DNA of 64,000 bases from Varanus komodoensis (taxonomy: Eukaryota > Chordata > Lepidosauria > Squamata > Varanidae), in contig NW_025335568.1 of NCBI RefSeq assembly GCF_004798865.1, forward strand, positions 52,232,618 through 52,296,617, read 5' to 3'. The number at the start of each line of letters is the position of its first letter. Positions within the stretch are counted from its first letter, which is position 1. A program made the translations under genes and the position numbers. Below the pieces are notes generated by a model. The model did not search any database and had not been told where the DNA came from. It saw only the letters and a list, made by a program, of their open reading frames with translations. Of the stretch, positions 22,206-33,549 are shown in pieces.

Positions 22206-22400
22206 CAGAGCCAGTCCTACCATTAGGCAGGGTGATGCTGCTGCCTCAGGAAGCAGATGCTGGGGGGCATAGATGCTGGAGGACTGTGGGCCAAGCAACG
22301 TGTGCTGCACCCCATAAACTGCTCTGCTGTCCTCCATTGTAGTGGATGACACCACCAGTTTGGAACTAAGGCCCCACTGCATGCCTGGTCCCCTTCCCTG
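22206..22400 (+). mobile_element. hAT-like non-autonomous element, left end
   Basis: It begins CAGAGCCAGTCCTACCATTA then GGCAGGGTGATGCTGCTGCC and CAGGAAGCAGATGCTGGGGG. The first bases match the CAGAGCTGGCCTA / CAGGTCTGGTCCTA ends of the element at 48922-49149. The right end was not found, so it may be truncated. The stretch is open on the minus strand for 125 codons without any known motif. Confidence 0.55.
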
Positions 22401-22409
22401 CCTAGAATG

Positions 22410-23290
22410 AAGTGGATGCAAGCATCTCCTTCCCATCAGGTACCAAAATAGCTTTCTCTGGTGGTCAGTCATTACTATACCTGGGTGCAAAACATGTAGG
22501 CTGTGGGCTATATTCAGCCTGCCAAGTCATACCCTTGTATCACTGCCAAAAAATCACAGCAGCGCTACCTCAGGTTTCCCTTGCAAGGGAATCCCTTCAC
22601 TTTCACCAAACTCTGATGAAAGGTGAGAGATTTTTTAAAGGGATCTTTATACCTAAACTAGCAAGAGAAACGCCAGGCCTTCATTTGCTAGCTCTAGCAA
22701 GGCAATCCCTCCCCTTGCATCTGAGCTCTGATAAGACAAGGGATCTGAGATATGGGAACAAACCTTAGGGGTGTGCTTGAGTACATGTGAATGTGTGTAC
22801 AGGAGCTGCATGTACAGCCAACTTGTGCCACCATGAATTATTCCCTCTCACTGTACCTGTTCCATATTTACCTGACCTTTACTTTGTTTTTTTCATCATG
22901 GGCTGCTGAAAAAGTGCACAATTTTATGCACAATTTAGTGCTTGGTTGTCTCATTGTTCCTATCCTATAATAACAATCCATCTAGATGGACAAGGGAATT
23001 CAAATATATTTCAGTTGTCCCCCTTCCTTCTGGCATCATAAGAAGAAAGAGCAAATTTTTGTAGTTGATTCTTTCTTTCTTTTTCTTACTTTTTGAATAC
23101 AAGATCTTCCTGTGCTTGTGGAGATAGAAACCTGCTCTGAGGGCCCTTGGATGTTCAAATACATGTACTTGAGGATGAGCACACCTGGAATTGAATGAAA
23201 CTATAGTTCAGGGGTGGTTCTTCCAGGATAATGTGTAAGGAGTATTAAATCTACTATTGTTAATCTGTAGCAACCTCTGAATAATATCCA
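22410..23290. other. Unassigned stretch
   Basis: Nothing recognised. Confidence 0.5.
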
Positions 23291-23299
23291 CTCTACAAT

Positions 23300-23440
23300 G
23301 AACTCAAGAGAAGGTGCTTGCTTAATATCCATAACAGTCTTTAAAGGTAGCCTAGACTGAGAGCTAGTGACTTGTCCAAGATGAGCTAGTGGGCTTCTCA
23401 GCTGAAAGGTCTTTCAAAGCCAGCTCTAGGTCTATGTCCA
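23300..23440 (-). mobile_element. Old SINE/MIR-like fragment
   Basis: AAGGTAGCCTAGACTGAGAG, then CTAGTGACTTGTCCAAGATG, then CAGCTGAAAGG is the diverged reverse of the SINE seen at 20735-21167. Confidence 0.45.
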
Positions 23441-23449
23441 GAATTCTGT

Positions 23450-24095
23450 CAGCTGCATTAAACTAGCTCTACACCTTTTTTGTATTATTTCAGAAAAGCT
23501 TATTAGCACATACAGAATCATGAACATTCAGAGGAAAAAGTTAACAATCACGGGAGCAATTCTATGCAAACTGGCTGAGGAAGGCTGTAAGTTGTAGGAC
23601 CTTTTTCAATCGTGCAAAGCATTATGCCATAAAGGAATCTGAGGCCAACAGTGCCCCGATCTCCTCTTCTGATAAATTCCATCTCTGAGAATGAAGAGCT
23701 TCCTGTCTCAAACATATTTCAGTTTAGCAAAGAGCTTCATATGCTTTTAAAACTGCTTTTCAGTACTCAGTGAGGGCAAGGGTTTATGTGGTGGCCACCA
23801 CATGGGAGCCACTTTAATCACTCCATGATGCAGCTGTCAAAACACGGTGTGTTGTTTGCATGCAGCACCTTACCACATTAAGTCAGCAATTTCCTCTGCT
23901 ACCACAAATGCTCACTACAGACATGCATATGCACACATATACATGGAGAAACGTGGCTTGGACAAGGGCCAGACTTCATCCACATGGTCAACCACTGCAC
24001 ACAAACATCTTACCATGTGGTGACAGCTACCACATGAAGCAATTTAAAGTGGTTTCCAGATGGCAGTTGTCATGCCTGCATCAGCCCTGAGATTG
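23450..24095. other. Unassigned stretch
   Basis: Nothing recognised. Confidence 0.5.
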
Positions 24096-24100
24096 CTTTT

Positions 24101-24204
24101 GCAGTGGGGTAGGAAAACTGTAGCCCTCCAGATGTCATGGGACTGCAATTTCTTTCATCCTAGACCAAGCTGCTTAGGGCTGATAGGAGTTAGAATCCAA
24201 CAGT
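24101..24204. mobile_element. CCTCCAGATG-type MITE
   Basis: CAGTGGGGTAGGAAAACTGT, then AGCCCTCCAGATGTCATGGG and ACTGCAATTTCTTTCATCC, run to an opposing half GGGCTGATAGGAGTTAGAAT. This is a very common lizard MITE whose two halves are inverted copies. The outer right inverted repeat is missing or decayed. Confidence 0.6.
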
Positions 24205-24209
24205 AACAC

Positions 24210-25195
24210 AATTATATCATGCCAGACCATTTTCCTATTTCATCTTATACTACCTACTTTGAATGGTAGCACCAACCTGGGATCTCAGCCCTGCTTCCCA
24301 AGTTCCATTAACTGAAGATACCAAGGGACTAATCCAGCCACATCCTACAGATGCACCATGACACCACTAGGCTAACCCATGCCCCTTCCCTGGACCCTTC
24401 CCCTTCACAGCAAAAACATGTATTGCCACCTTGTCATCTGAGTCACTGCTCACTAGTTAGTGACTACTCCGGTGAGCCCACTCCACTTTGAACCTGCTGG
24501 ACCCATTGCTTCTGAAAAAGGACTTCAGCACATCTTCAAATAGCCTCAGAGACAGGTGGAAACACTTGTTTTCAGGTCAGAACCAGCCAACAGAGTATCA
24601 GATTGGATGTCTGCAGCTGCCCCTTCTGCATGGCACCCAAAGGAGATACTGCTTTCCATAGTTTGCCATTTTCATGTGAACCTGGCATTGTGGGCTTTTT
24701 GAGGGGAGAGAAATCCTGAAATAAACCTAAAACAAGTTATGGGCCCCTTCCCAAACAACCTGCACTGCCAAGTGAACATGACATGGCAAGCTAGCACGGT
24801 ACGGCCGCCACTTGCATATTCACAATGGCAGCTGGAATGCGCCACTAAACCCTGCAGGGAAATTACCCATGGTGATTTTGTGTTCTATGTGAGCAGGACC
24901 TTTCTGCAAATGTTTACTTTGGTCCTCAAAAGACAAGAGGTTTAAGAGAAGTGCATTGCATCTATGTAGCTTGTCTCCAGAAAGCAATTTCTTCAAAAAG
25001 TAGTCCAGAGAATACACAATGAGCCTTCCAGAAATAATTCTGTTGACAGACTAGGCTAGCCAGTGGCACTCTATTAATTAGGCTCTGAAATACTCTGAGT
25101 GAGTTCACATAATATGAGTGAATTGTATCCTGCAAACATATTCCGCCAGTGAAAGGATTTTAAACAGAGCATCAGATTTCTGCTCTGCCCTGTAG
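24210..25195. other. Unassigned stretch
   Basis: Nothing recognised. Confidence 0.5.
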
Positions 25196-25203
25196 CAGTT
25201 CCC

Positions 25204-25560
25204 TCAGTCTTGCCTCATACAGCATCCCTGCAAACCGGCCACCAACCTTGTGGCCCTACGCTGTGCTGACTCTAACCTGGCTATATCCTTTCTGTAATGA
25301 GCACAATACTCCAGTTGCGGGTGCACCAGAGTCATACAGAGTGGTAGTAATACCTCTCTCAATCTAGAAGCCACACTTTTGGTTATGCAACCAAGGGTGG
25401 CATTCGCCCTCTTGACCACCGCATCACACTGCTGACTCATGTTTAGCCTGCAGTCAACCAGCACCCTGAGGTCCCTTATGCAGCCTCCAGTATCAGAGGT
25501 GCCTAGATACCCCAGTTGTGGGAGAAAATAGATAGGCTGGGTACTATTGCATGCATGTCC
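25204..25560 (-). mobile_element. CR1 LINE, C-terminal reverse-transcriptase part
   Basis: The minus strand reads IRDLRVLVDCRLNMSQQCDA, then VVKRANATLGCITKSVASR, REVLLPLCMTLVHPQLEYC and LESAQRRATRLVAGL. This is the CR1 ORF2 block DLGVLVD..L.MS.QC...KKAN..LG.I....SR..EV..PLY..LVRP.LEYC. It is open for about 120 codons, with a short gap after LEYC. Confidence 0.9.
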
Positions 25561-25584
25561 TGCTTGTCCCATGGGCAGATGGTT

Positions 25585-25660
25585 GGCTCCTGTGTTAGAC
25601 TAGACTAGATGCTGGAGCAGAAGGACCCTTAGTCTGATCCAGCAGGGCTCCTCTTACATC
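25585..25660 (+). mobile_element. CR1-type 3' end fragment
   Basis: AGACTAGACTAGATGCTGGA then CCTTAGTCTGATCCAGCAGG and GCTCCTCTTACATCCTTA is the 3' end shared by CR1 LINEs and their dependent SINEs in reptiles. It points opposite to the neighbouring CR1 relic, so it is a separate insertion. Confidence 0.55.
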
Positions 25661-25669
25661 CTTAAGAGA

Positions 25670-27005
25670 CGAAGGGGAAATGTTGTTGTATGAGCTGGCT
25701 ATACATGCAACATTGGATGAAACCCATTAATCAGAGGGCCAGATTAGTTTAATCCTAGTTGCTCATTCCTAATTCACTTGAACCAAAATAAATATTTGTT
25801 TCCCCTTCTTTCTCTTTAGAACAAATTACTTACTGATTTTGCAACTATACTCGTAATGCTTGAATGGGATATGCCATTCTATGCAAAGACATATAGCTTT
25901 GATTTAGTTTTCTATTGCTGTCATTATGTACAGCTAGAAGTTAATGTTTAAAACATATTTTAAAAAACAGTCAGTTAAGAGCAGCCTCAACAGTGCTGCT
26001 TGTTCCACTCAAAACCATTTCCTCATATTGTGAGGTGCTTCAAATTTCTGGCAAATTCCACTCAGAAGTTCGTGAATACTGACAGCTATTATCAACACAT
26101 TTTAAAAGAGAATAATATTCTGTCTCCAAGCCCTCTTTCTTCCCCCACCCTTTTTTCTTCTTTCTTTCACTCTGTCAAGCATTCTGCAGTAGACAGCCAA
26201 AGATGAAGAAAACCAAGAAAGGGGGTGGGGAAAAGAAGGAACATTTCCAAGTATAACATTAAAAGGTCTTGCCTTAAGACCATGGATTTCCTTTTTGGTA
26301 CTTTCAAAGAATGTGTCTTTAGTTCTCTTTGGCTGTGTGACCAGCAGTTGCGGGGTGTGTCTGTGGTTTTTCTGCTCTTCACAGTGACTCTATTGTTCAG
26401 AAACTGGAGCCAATTTATGGAAAGAAATGGAATGTTTATGTAACTTACTGTGCTTTAGACACGAATTGAAAAAAAAATGACTGATGGAAGAAGGCCAGTC
26501 AAAACAGGATTTTTCTTCCTTTCTGGACACAGATGTTGGAAAAACACAGCTCCATCTTCACATTAAATCAAGCAGCATTTCCATTTTTAGAAACTGCTTT
26601 TTTAATTAAGTAGGTCAGCAAAACAAAACCATCCACTATTTGATCAGGGCTCCAAGTTGTTTGTTTTAAAAATGTGCCAGTGGTTGAGCACTACTCTGTT
26701 GTCAGCCTTGCAACATCAGAGACTGGGAAAACGGGTGTGCTGTGATTGGAAATAAAGGGCTTCACCAGTATCTGCTCTGCCAGGCCCAAATATACAGTTG
26801 GCAGTTTTCTGCTAGACTCCAGATGTCAAGTGTCCCATTAACTAGAATGCAGTTTCCTGGAGATGCTGTTTCCAGACTAGCTGGGTCGTTTGGAAGGCTT
26901 TAAAGAAACTCACAAGGAGAAAGCTGAGGACATAGAAAGCTTTCAACTAATCATACCTTTTGGTGCATGTTCAAAAGGAAAAACAAACCCATTATGGCCA
27001 CTATT
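25670..27005. other. Unassigned stretch
   Basis: Nothing recognised. The open frames have no motif. Confidence 0.5.
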
Positions 27006-27009
27006 CCAC

Positions 27010-27085
27010 TGAAACAAATGGAACACAGGAATATGCCTTATATCAAATCAGACCAGTAGTCCATCTGGTTCAGTTTTGTCTACAC
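27010..27085 (-). mobile_element. tRNA-Ala-like SINE, 3' fragment
   Basis: ATATGCCTTATATCAAATCA, then GACCAGTAGTCCATCTGGTT and CAGTTTTGTCTACACC, is the reversed 3' half of the SINE at 50779-50955. Confidence 0.55.
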
Positions 27086-27271
27086 CATGGGTGCTAAACC
27101 ATTTTTGGCCTGCAGGTCAAATTCCAATCTGAAGAACCTCTTGGGGGACTTCAGTATTCCAGTGGGGCTGAAGACATAAGTAAGCAAAATACCCCCAAAT
27201 ATTAGCATATCTTTTGGAAAACAACAAAAATTTGGCTTCCAGGCCTTCAGTTCTGCACCCTTGGTCTATAT

Positions 27272-27370
27272 TACCTTTCCCCAACCTCATTCCCTCCAGA
27301 GGTTTTGGATTACAACTCATCAGCCCCAGACAGCATACCCAATGGTCAGGGATGATGAAAGGTGGAGTAA
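27272..27370. mobile_element. CCTCCAGATG-type MITE
   Basis: CCCCAACCTCATTCCCTCCA, then GGATTACAACTCATCAGCCC, an opposing half CAATGGTCAGGGATGATGAA and a GTGGAGT remnant. It is the same family as 24101-24204. Confidence 0.55.
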
Positions 27371-27379
27371 AATGCATCT

Positions 27380-28255
27380 GCAGGGCAGAAAAAATGGCAA
27401 GAAAACCCAACCAGATTTTCAGACAGGGTTCTCTTGCAGCCCTGCCTGGTGAGGCTATGATTGAAATGGTGACCTTCTCCATGGAGCTCTTTCCTAACAT
27501 TCTTTCAGATGTTCAGGTAGTTTCAGAATACAATAAATACAGGATTATTTCTTTTTCAGTAGTCCTACCAAAGGAAATTAGATGCTTAATTATAAGCAGC
27601 TTGTAGTTAATTTTCCGTGGCCTTAATATGTGAACTGCATTTCAAAATGGTCAGAAAGTTTAGTTCACTTCCTCTTATTTATCCAAACAGATTCTGGTGA
27701 ACATTGTTAAGCTAAAACAAGTAAAAGAATAAAAAACAGTACATTAAAAGCAAAATACATTAAGACAGTGGCTGGTCATCCAGAAAAAGCTTCCTGGAAT
27801 AAGATTGCCTTTAGCAACTGCTGGAAACACTACGGCGTTGCTACCTGCCTGACCTCCTAAGGACTTCCATAGAAATAGAGTCACCACACCAAAGGTTCTT
27901 CTCCTGGTGGAATGCAGTTGAGCCAAGAGTCCATGAAGAACCACCAGGAAAATATCTGCAATGACAGGGACCAGGCAGGTTGGTACAGGCTTTCTCTGGT
28001 ATGCTTGTTCTAAGTTGTTTAGGGCTTTATCCAGTTGTACTAAAACCTTCAACCTTCCCCAGCAGTTAAATAGTAGCCTTGAGGCTTCTAGTGCTTTTAT
28101 CATTGTGCCCATAGCTGGCTACCAAAGATTGTAAAGAGCTCTCTGAGCCACAGGAATCACTTGGAACTCCAGTAAACTAGATTATATCTAATACTAGATA
28201 CAAAAAAAAGGAGGAGGATATAGAATATAAAGTTCTTTTAAAAATACTCTATATT
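27380..28255. other. Mostly unassigned stretch
   Basis: A minus-strand open frame of 122 codons (27744-28112) shows no recognised motif. The phrase AAGTTGTTTAGGGCTTTATC near 28013 occurs in a lizard repeat I cannot name, so part of this region is probably repeat-derived. Confidence 0.35.
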
Positions 28256-28261
28256 GCACCA

Positions 28262-28350
28262 AGAATATTTATTTATTTATTTATTTATTTTAAAGCTTTT
28301 ATAAACTGTCTCTCTGCTGGCATCTCAGGACAGTTTACAACAAACAACAA
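28262..28350 (-). mobile_element. L2-like LINE 3' tail with (TTTA)n
   Basis: A (TTTA)n run (28267-28291) is followed by AAAGCTTTTATAAACTGTCT and GGCATCTCAGGACAGTTTAC. Reversed, this is the tail of an L2-like LINE (AACTGTCCTGAGATGCC, then an AAAT tail), like 6355-6420. Confidence 0.55.
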
Positions 28351-28499
28351 GTAAAATAGAAATTAAAATAACACAGCATGCAGTATAAAACACATTAAAA
28401 CCAATTAAAGATTAAAATAGCAGGAAAATAAACAGGATATATCCCATGATATTTATTACATGTTCATCCAGCCCCAATTTAAGTGACCTTTGGGTGGCA

Positions 28500-28630
28500 T
28501 AAATGGCTCCCTGTTTCATAATCACAAGAACCCTGTAAAGTAGGTTACACAAAAAGATGAGGACTAGCATAAAGTCACTCAGTGAACTTCAAAGCTGAGA
28601 GAATAGTTGAAATTCTGTCTTGCTTTTGGG
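28500..28630 (-). mobile_element. Old SINE fragment
   Basis: AACCCTGTAAAGTAGGTTAC, then AGTCACTCAGTGAACTTCAA and AGCTGAGAG, is the reversed middle of the SINE family at 20735-21167. Confidence 0.45.
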
Positions 28631-28639
28631 GTTGAATGC

Positions 28640-31275
28640 AACTGTCTGGGGTTCCCATGAATGCCATACTTTTTTGTCCTAACTACCAGTAATTTGCTGA
28701 TTTCCCAGCTTTTGTGCAGTTCCCCCTGTCCTATTTTGAAAAGTTGCAATGCCTTTCTTATGTTTTAGTTCTGGCAGTAAGACCTTTAAGCCAAAAGTAT
28801 GCTGCGTTTCTTGGCTTTGCCTTCAGTATCACCTAGCACTGGAATGCAGCCCCCAAAATGTTCTCCAAACTAGAATTTCACCTTGAACTGAATGAGGTTT
28901 TGTCCCCCTGCAATACTTTACTGCTATACTATACCAGCCCTTATATATATGAGGTATGTATCACAGCAGGTTTGGAGAAGGAAAAGGGGAAAAACTATTT
29001 AGTCTCTCTGGTGGTAATTCGAGATTTGTAAAATGATGGACCCACAACAATGTGAAACAACACTAAAAAGCTACATTCTTCCCAAAAATAAGTTCCACTG
29101 TATTTGACATCTTAGGGATTTATTATCAGATAGGTAGGAATGGCAATGGCTATTAGCCAGACAGATCACTGCTCTAACATTGTAGTGTTCACCTCTGTCC
29201 TCCAAAAATGCACAGACTTCAGGTTTGTCACATCTAGAATCCCAGGATCCACCAACCAATTCTAGATCCATACATTCAGAATTCAAGAGCAGGATGCCAT
29301 TGAGCACGTTCTGAATCTACAATTAGTTCTCAGTAGCAGAAATGAACTGAGCTCATATTCCTTACACACAAAAGTCCAGTCAGGTTATCCCAAGCTATTT
29401 TCACTCCAGCAGGCTAATTTTGTATAGGAGTGGGGAGCCATTTTGTTGTTGCTTTTGACAGTTGGGAGAAGGATGGAAATATTTGTTGATGCATTGCAAA
29501 GATCCTCCAGTAGATCCTGGGCTTTATCCTGCCAATCCTTGTTTTACCCTGTCTTGTCAAGGCCAATTCTGGATTGGAATTTCCATTTTACATATGTGAA
29601 GCTGAAGCTGAGAAAAAGCAGTGGGCCCATGATGTGGACAGCATCTTTCCACAGGTCTACTAGGTCAAAGTCCAAGCCTGACTGAGGTCTGACTCCAGTA
29701 AAAATGCACCAGCTTCGTAACAGAATCTGGCATAATAAAAGATTAATTTGCCATGTGGCCCCACCAGTCAGACATCTGCTGGGTGTTTTGAAAGCCTTCA
29801 CTTACTTGAGTCTACATGGCTCTGAGCTCTGCAGCCATGTATTCGGCAGAGGGAGATGAACGCAGCACGACGCTGGTCTTGGGTTTCTTGGCCTTCACAA
29901 GTAAAATCTGAAAGCAATTAAAGCCCAGTGCCATGCCAAATCAGTTACGCAGGCAGTACTGGATTTTCCCATGGAATATTATACAAGGATCAGGCTGCAT
30001 TCAATGCAAAGTAGAACACACAAAGCATAACTTTGCTCCAGCAGAGGCAGGCCAGCTTGTGGGCAGGCTTCATAAGATTTTCATTTTATTTGTTTTCGTA
30101 GAAATGCTTGCACAGTAATCAATTATGAGCAGCTCCTTTGCATGGAGGCAGTGGTTTGCTCGCCGAAGAATCTATCACAGACAGCAGTGGATGCTGTCTA
30201 AAATGACAGAGTCTGGAGCACAAGCTCGCCTTGCTACTGCAGCCCTATCTATCTTTCTTCACCCTTAATCTGTGTGAAAGCTGGTTGTGCTTATTCAGTT
30301 CTGAAGAAAGGGAAGCAGCAAAAACACCCTTGATAGTCTTGCCTCTGCCACTTTCAGTGACAGCCCCTCTGAAGTGCCCAAACGGCACACTGGAGGAGAT
30401 GTCGCAGGCTGGCTGTTTTTTTTAGTGTTGTCATACTCCAAATGTGCACAAATATTTTCATTATTCTTGTTTTATTTTTCTAATCAGACTTTGAAGGGAT
30501 TTGGACAGAGAGGTTTCCATAGGAAGCCTATATAGTTCTTGGTCCATACTATACTGCTTTACCCTGTCTAAATCTCTCTTAAAACAAACGAACCAACCCT
30601 GCTTCTGACAGAAGAAGTGTCAGCAGATGTGCTACCTGGGCAGTTTGAAGGAGCTGCCACTGTCAATTGTTTATAATTCCTACAAAAAGAAAGGGAAAGG
30701 GAAAAAATGCTGTTGCAAGCAAAAATAGCTGACGATAATGGTGGGGAGGTGAGGCAAGGTGACTTCAGCTGCCAAGTGTCCTAGGATCGTGGTTGGATGA
30801 CCAAGGGGGAATGAGAGCGAGAGAGCAACCCATGGTAAGCCCAGCTAAGAGTTGTTTGTGAAATGACCAGCCCCCTGTGACTTATGCTCAGGTGGGCCAA
30901 CATGCAGCAAGAAGGCAGACTCACTGAAAGAGGGGTCTTATTGAAGATGCCTTGCCTGAGGCTTCTCAAAACTATGCAGCCAGCACGGCCATCCTACTTA
31001 GAATTCCATAATGAATTCTGTGAAACTTAAAGCAAAATACCAGCCTGGAACCCTGGTGATGATTTCCACGTAGAAAGAATAGGCATCCTGAATGGAATTC
31101 TTCCACCGGAAACAACAATCCTGGTCCCTTCAGACTACCTTGTGACACAGTGAAGATGACTTTGGAGGGCACTTTCACAGCAAGCATTTGTGACATGGTG
31201 ACCATTAGCACTATTGCAATATTTGTGGGGGGGGGAGGTTTGTTTTGTTTGTCTGATTTGCACAGAACAGGCAAA
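28640..31275. other. Unassigned stretch
   Basis: About 2.6 kb with no recognised gene or confident repeat. A 100-codon minus-strand open frame (30972-31274) adjoins the CR1 relic, but its sequence does not show CR1 motifs. Confidence 0.5.
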
Positions 31276-31279
31276 CAGT

Positions 31280-31880
31280 ATTTGTCATTGTTCCGAGTTT
31301 ATTGAAATTGCCTTTTCTAATATCCAGGGTATATGTTTTTTTCCTTTTAGAATCAAGAATTCTATTATGATATGGTCACTTCCCCACACGAGCTCCCAGA
31401 GCTGCCACTTTGTCCACTAGCTCTTCCCTGTTGGTTAGTATCAAGTCAAGACAGTCATTCCTCTTGTTCCTTCCTCCACTTTCTGCTGGAGGAAGTTATC
31501 AGCAACACAAGTTTGGATTCTCTGGAAGGGGCCATGTTTGGCAGAATTTGTCTCCCAACAGATATTAGGGAAATTGAAGTCCCCCACAACAACAATATCA
31601 TGCCTCCTTGAAACACTGGCAATTTGCTTTCCAAAAGTTTCATTTTTGACTTCTCCTTGCCTGGACAGTTGGTAATAGACTCCAACCATGTGTTCCTTTT
31701 ATTTGTTGCTCCATTTACATTAGTCAAGATGCTCTCAACTGGGGCTACTAAGCTCATCCTTCTATAATTCTGTGCAGAGATATATATCTTTAACTTATAA
31801 TATAACTCTGCCTCCCTTTCTGTTCCTTCAGTTCCTGAAGAGGTTATAGCCTTCAATTGTTGAATTCCAATCAAGGAATT
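31280..31880 (-). mobile_element. CR1-group LINE, endonuclease domain
   Basis: The minus strand reads DWNSTIEGYNLF-like text, then VGVYYQLSRQGE, then HDIVVVGDFNFPNICWETNS, FQRIQTCVADNFLQQKVEEG and TRG. GDFN with PDI.W and the DNFL.Q.V..PTRG block are hallmarks of the CR1 apurinic endonuclease. After that come GKCSDH-like and IIEFLILKGKK-like pieces. At least one frame change is present. Confidence 0.8.
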
Positions 31881-32280
31881 CCAGATCCTTCACAAAGCCA
31901 GGCAGTTCCTGGGAACAAACACGATGTACAGCCAGTGGGAGGGGACTCTGAGGATAAGGAATTCTCAGATGTAGACCAGGGTCCTTCTGCTCTCAGCCTG
32001 ATGGCAAGGCGTCAGCAGAGACAGGAGACACAATTGAATGAGAGGTGCACAGAAAGGAGGCATGCTTGTCTTCAGAGAGCCCCCGTTCCTGAGGGGATGG
32101 AACCTAGGCATGTTCATAAGGAGTGTTCCTGGAGGAAAATAGTAGATTGAGTTCAACAAGCCACTCTATGCATGCTCAGAAATCTGTTCTGGTTGATTTA
32201 TACTTGTGCGCAATAAAAAGTTGCAAGGAAAATGCTCTGTGGCTGGTGATTGTTCAAAGAAGGAGTCTCAGTTCACAACA
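31880..32280 (+). mobile_element. Probable fossil LTR (Gypsy-like or other), broken
   Basis: This block directly abuts the CR1 relic. It has an AATAAAAAG signal near 32211 and ends GTTCACAACA, with the look of a reptile LTR. No matching start or target-site duplication was fixed, and no internal region is attached. It is old and decayed; the family is uncertain. Confidence 0.4.
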
Positions 32281-32289
32281 GTGACACAC

Positions 32290-33435
32290 AGCCTGTCCTG
32301 CATCCACCAAAGTAGTATGCTACCCTCAGATACGTTAGTGAATGTTGCCACATTGACAGTAAGTTTCTGTTTGTGGAACTGAGACGGTGTCATCTTTTCT
32401 TCTTCTCCAGCCAGGGAATGTCTTGGGCCAACACTGTGTGCCCCCAAACAGGAAAGATTTCCCCACTCTGGGAAGACTGTGGGTCTTCTGCCCACTCTTG
32501 TGTGTCCCCCCTTCCTCTGTGAATGTGCCTAACAAGTTCCATTTGGAATGCCTGGCACAACTATTATAAAGCAGTTCCTATACTCCTAAGGAACCCTGGA
32601 TTGACACATAATATGCCTTTCTGTGACTGTGTTACTTACTGAATGGCAAGGGTGTGTTCTGCCCTACCTGCTAAAACTAAGATCAAAGCACTCTTTGTAC
32701 CATGGCAATACAAGGAGTCTTAATGGATGAGGCTTTTTCTATGGCATACGTCCTGGTCATCTTCAGGATGGAAAAACCACTTCCCAGCTTACATTTGGGT
32801 GGTCTGAAACCCACAGCCATTGACTCAGAAACCCATCAGGGTAGCCAGGAATCTTAACTACCCAGTCACTAAAGTCATGAAATGAATCGATTATTGGTTC
32901 AGCCAATGACAACACAATTTTGTTGCATTTCTCTTGAGGCTTACATAGCATAGCAAGAAGATGCTTGTTACCATACTTTACCAGAGTTCTTCCAAAGCTG
33001 CTAAACTGAATTATACTTTAAACAAAGGCCTCATCAGCTCCACAGCCCCAAGAAGACTAAGGCTCTTTCATAAATGCCCAAGCCTGTAAATCTGAGAGGG
33101 CCAACACCCTATACATTCCTATGTCACAGACTAACAGCCTCTCTAATTATGAGGTGTGGCATATCTGGACAAGAGACAACTAATCCTTCAGACATGGATG
33201 TCATTTTACATTTGCCCAGGATTTTTTCCCTCGTGCCTGGCACATGAAAGTGCAAAACAACAACAACAAAACAAACAAAAATTAAAGTCAACCACAGTAT
33301 GCATGAGTTTGCTAAGGTAATTAACAGTAACATGTTATAAGGGAGAACTATACTTAAAATGCAGAATTCATATCCCATTCCAGTCCCTTTTTCACATGGT
33401 TTGTTAAATGCAACCAGAATCAATTTAACTAGTCA
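32290..33435. other. Unassigned stretch
   Basis: Nothing recognised. Confidence 0.5.
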
Positions 33436-33467
33436 TTTTGCACAACTCTTTTTGACTCTCATGGCAA

Positions 33468-33543
33468 AAGTCAAAATACATTGACTTTTTTAGTGAACTT
33501 TGCCACATGAACCCAATCTTGTGAATGCTGTGGCAAAGTTCAC
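33468..33543. repeat. Two adjacent hairpins, one with a perfect 15-bp stem
   Basis: GTGAACTTTGCCACA (33493-33507) is exactly complementary to TGTGGCAAAGTTCAC (33529-33543) around a 21-nt loop. Just upstream, AAAGTCA and TGACTTT (about 33470-33489) form a smaller stem. No known RNA or transposon family was recognised. Confidence 0.85.
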
Positions 33544-33549
33544 AGGCTT

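Noticed and set aside
22113-22490. 125-codon minus-strand open frame
   Set aside because: It covers the hAT-like element, and its sequence does not resemble a transposase.
27117-27606. Overlapping 127- and 130-codon frames on opposite strands
   Set aside because: They cover a MITE and a SINE fragment; the opposite-strand overlap and lack of motifs point to chance.
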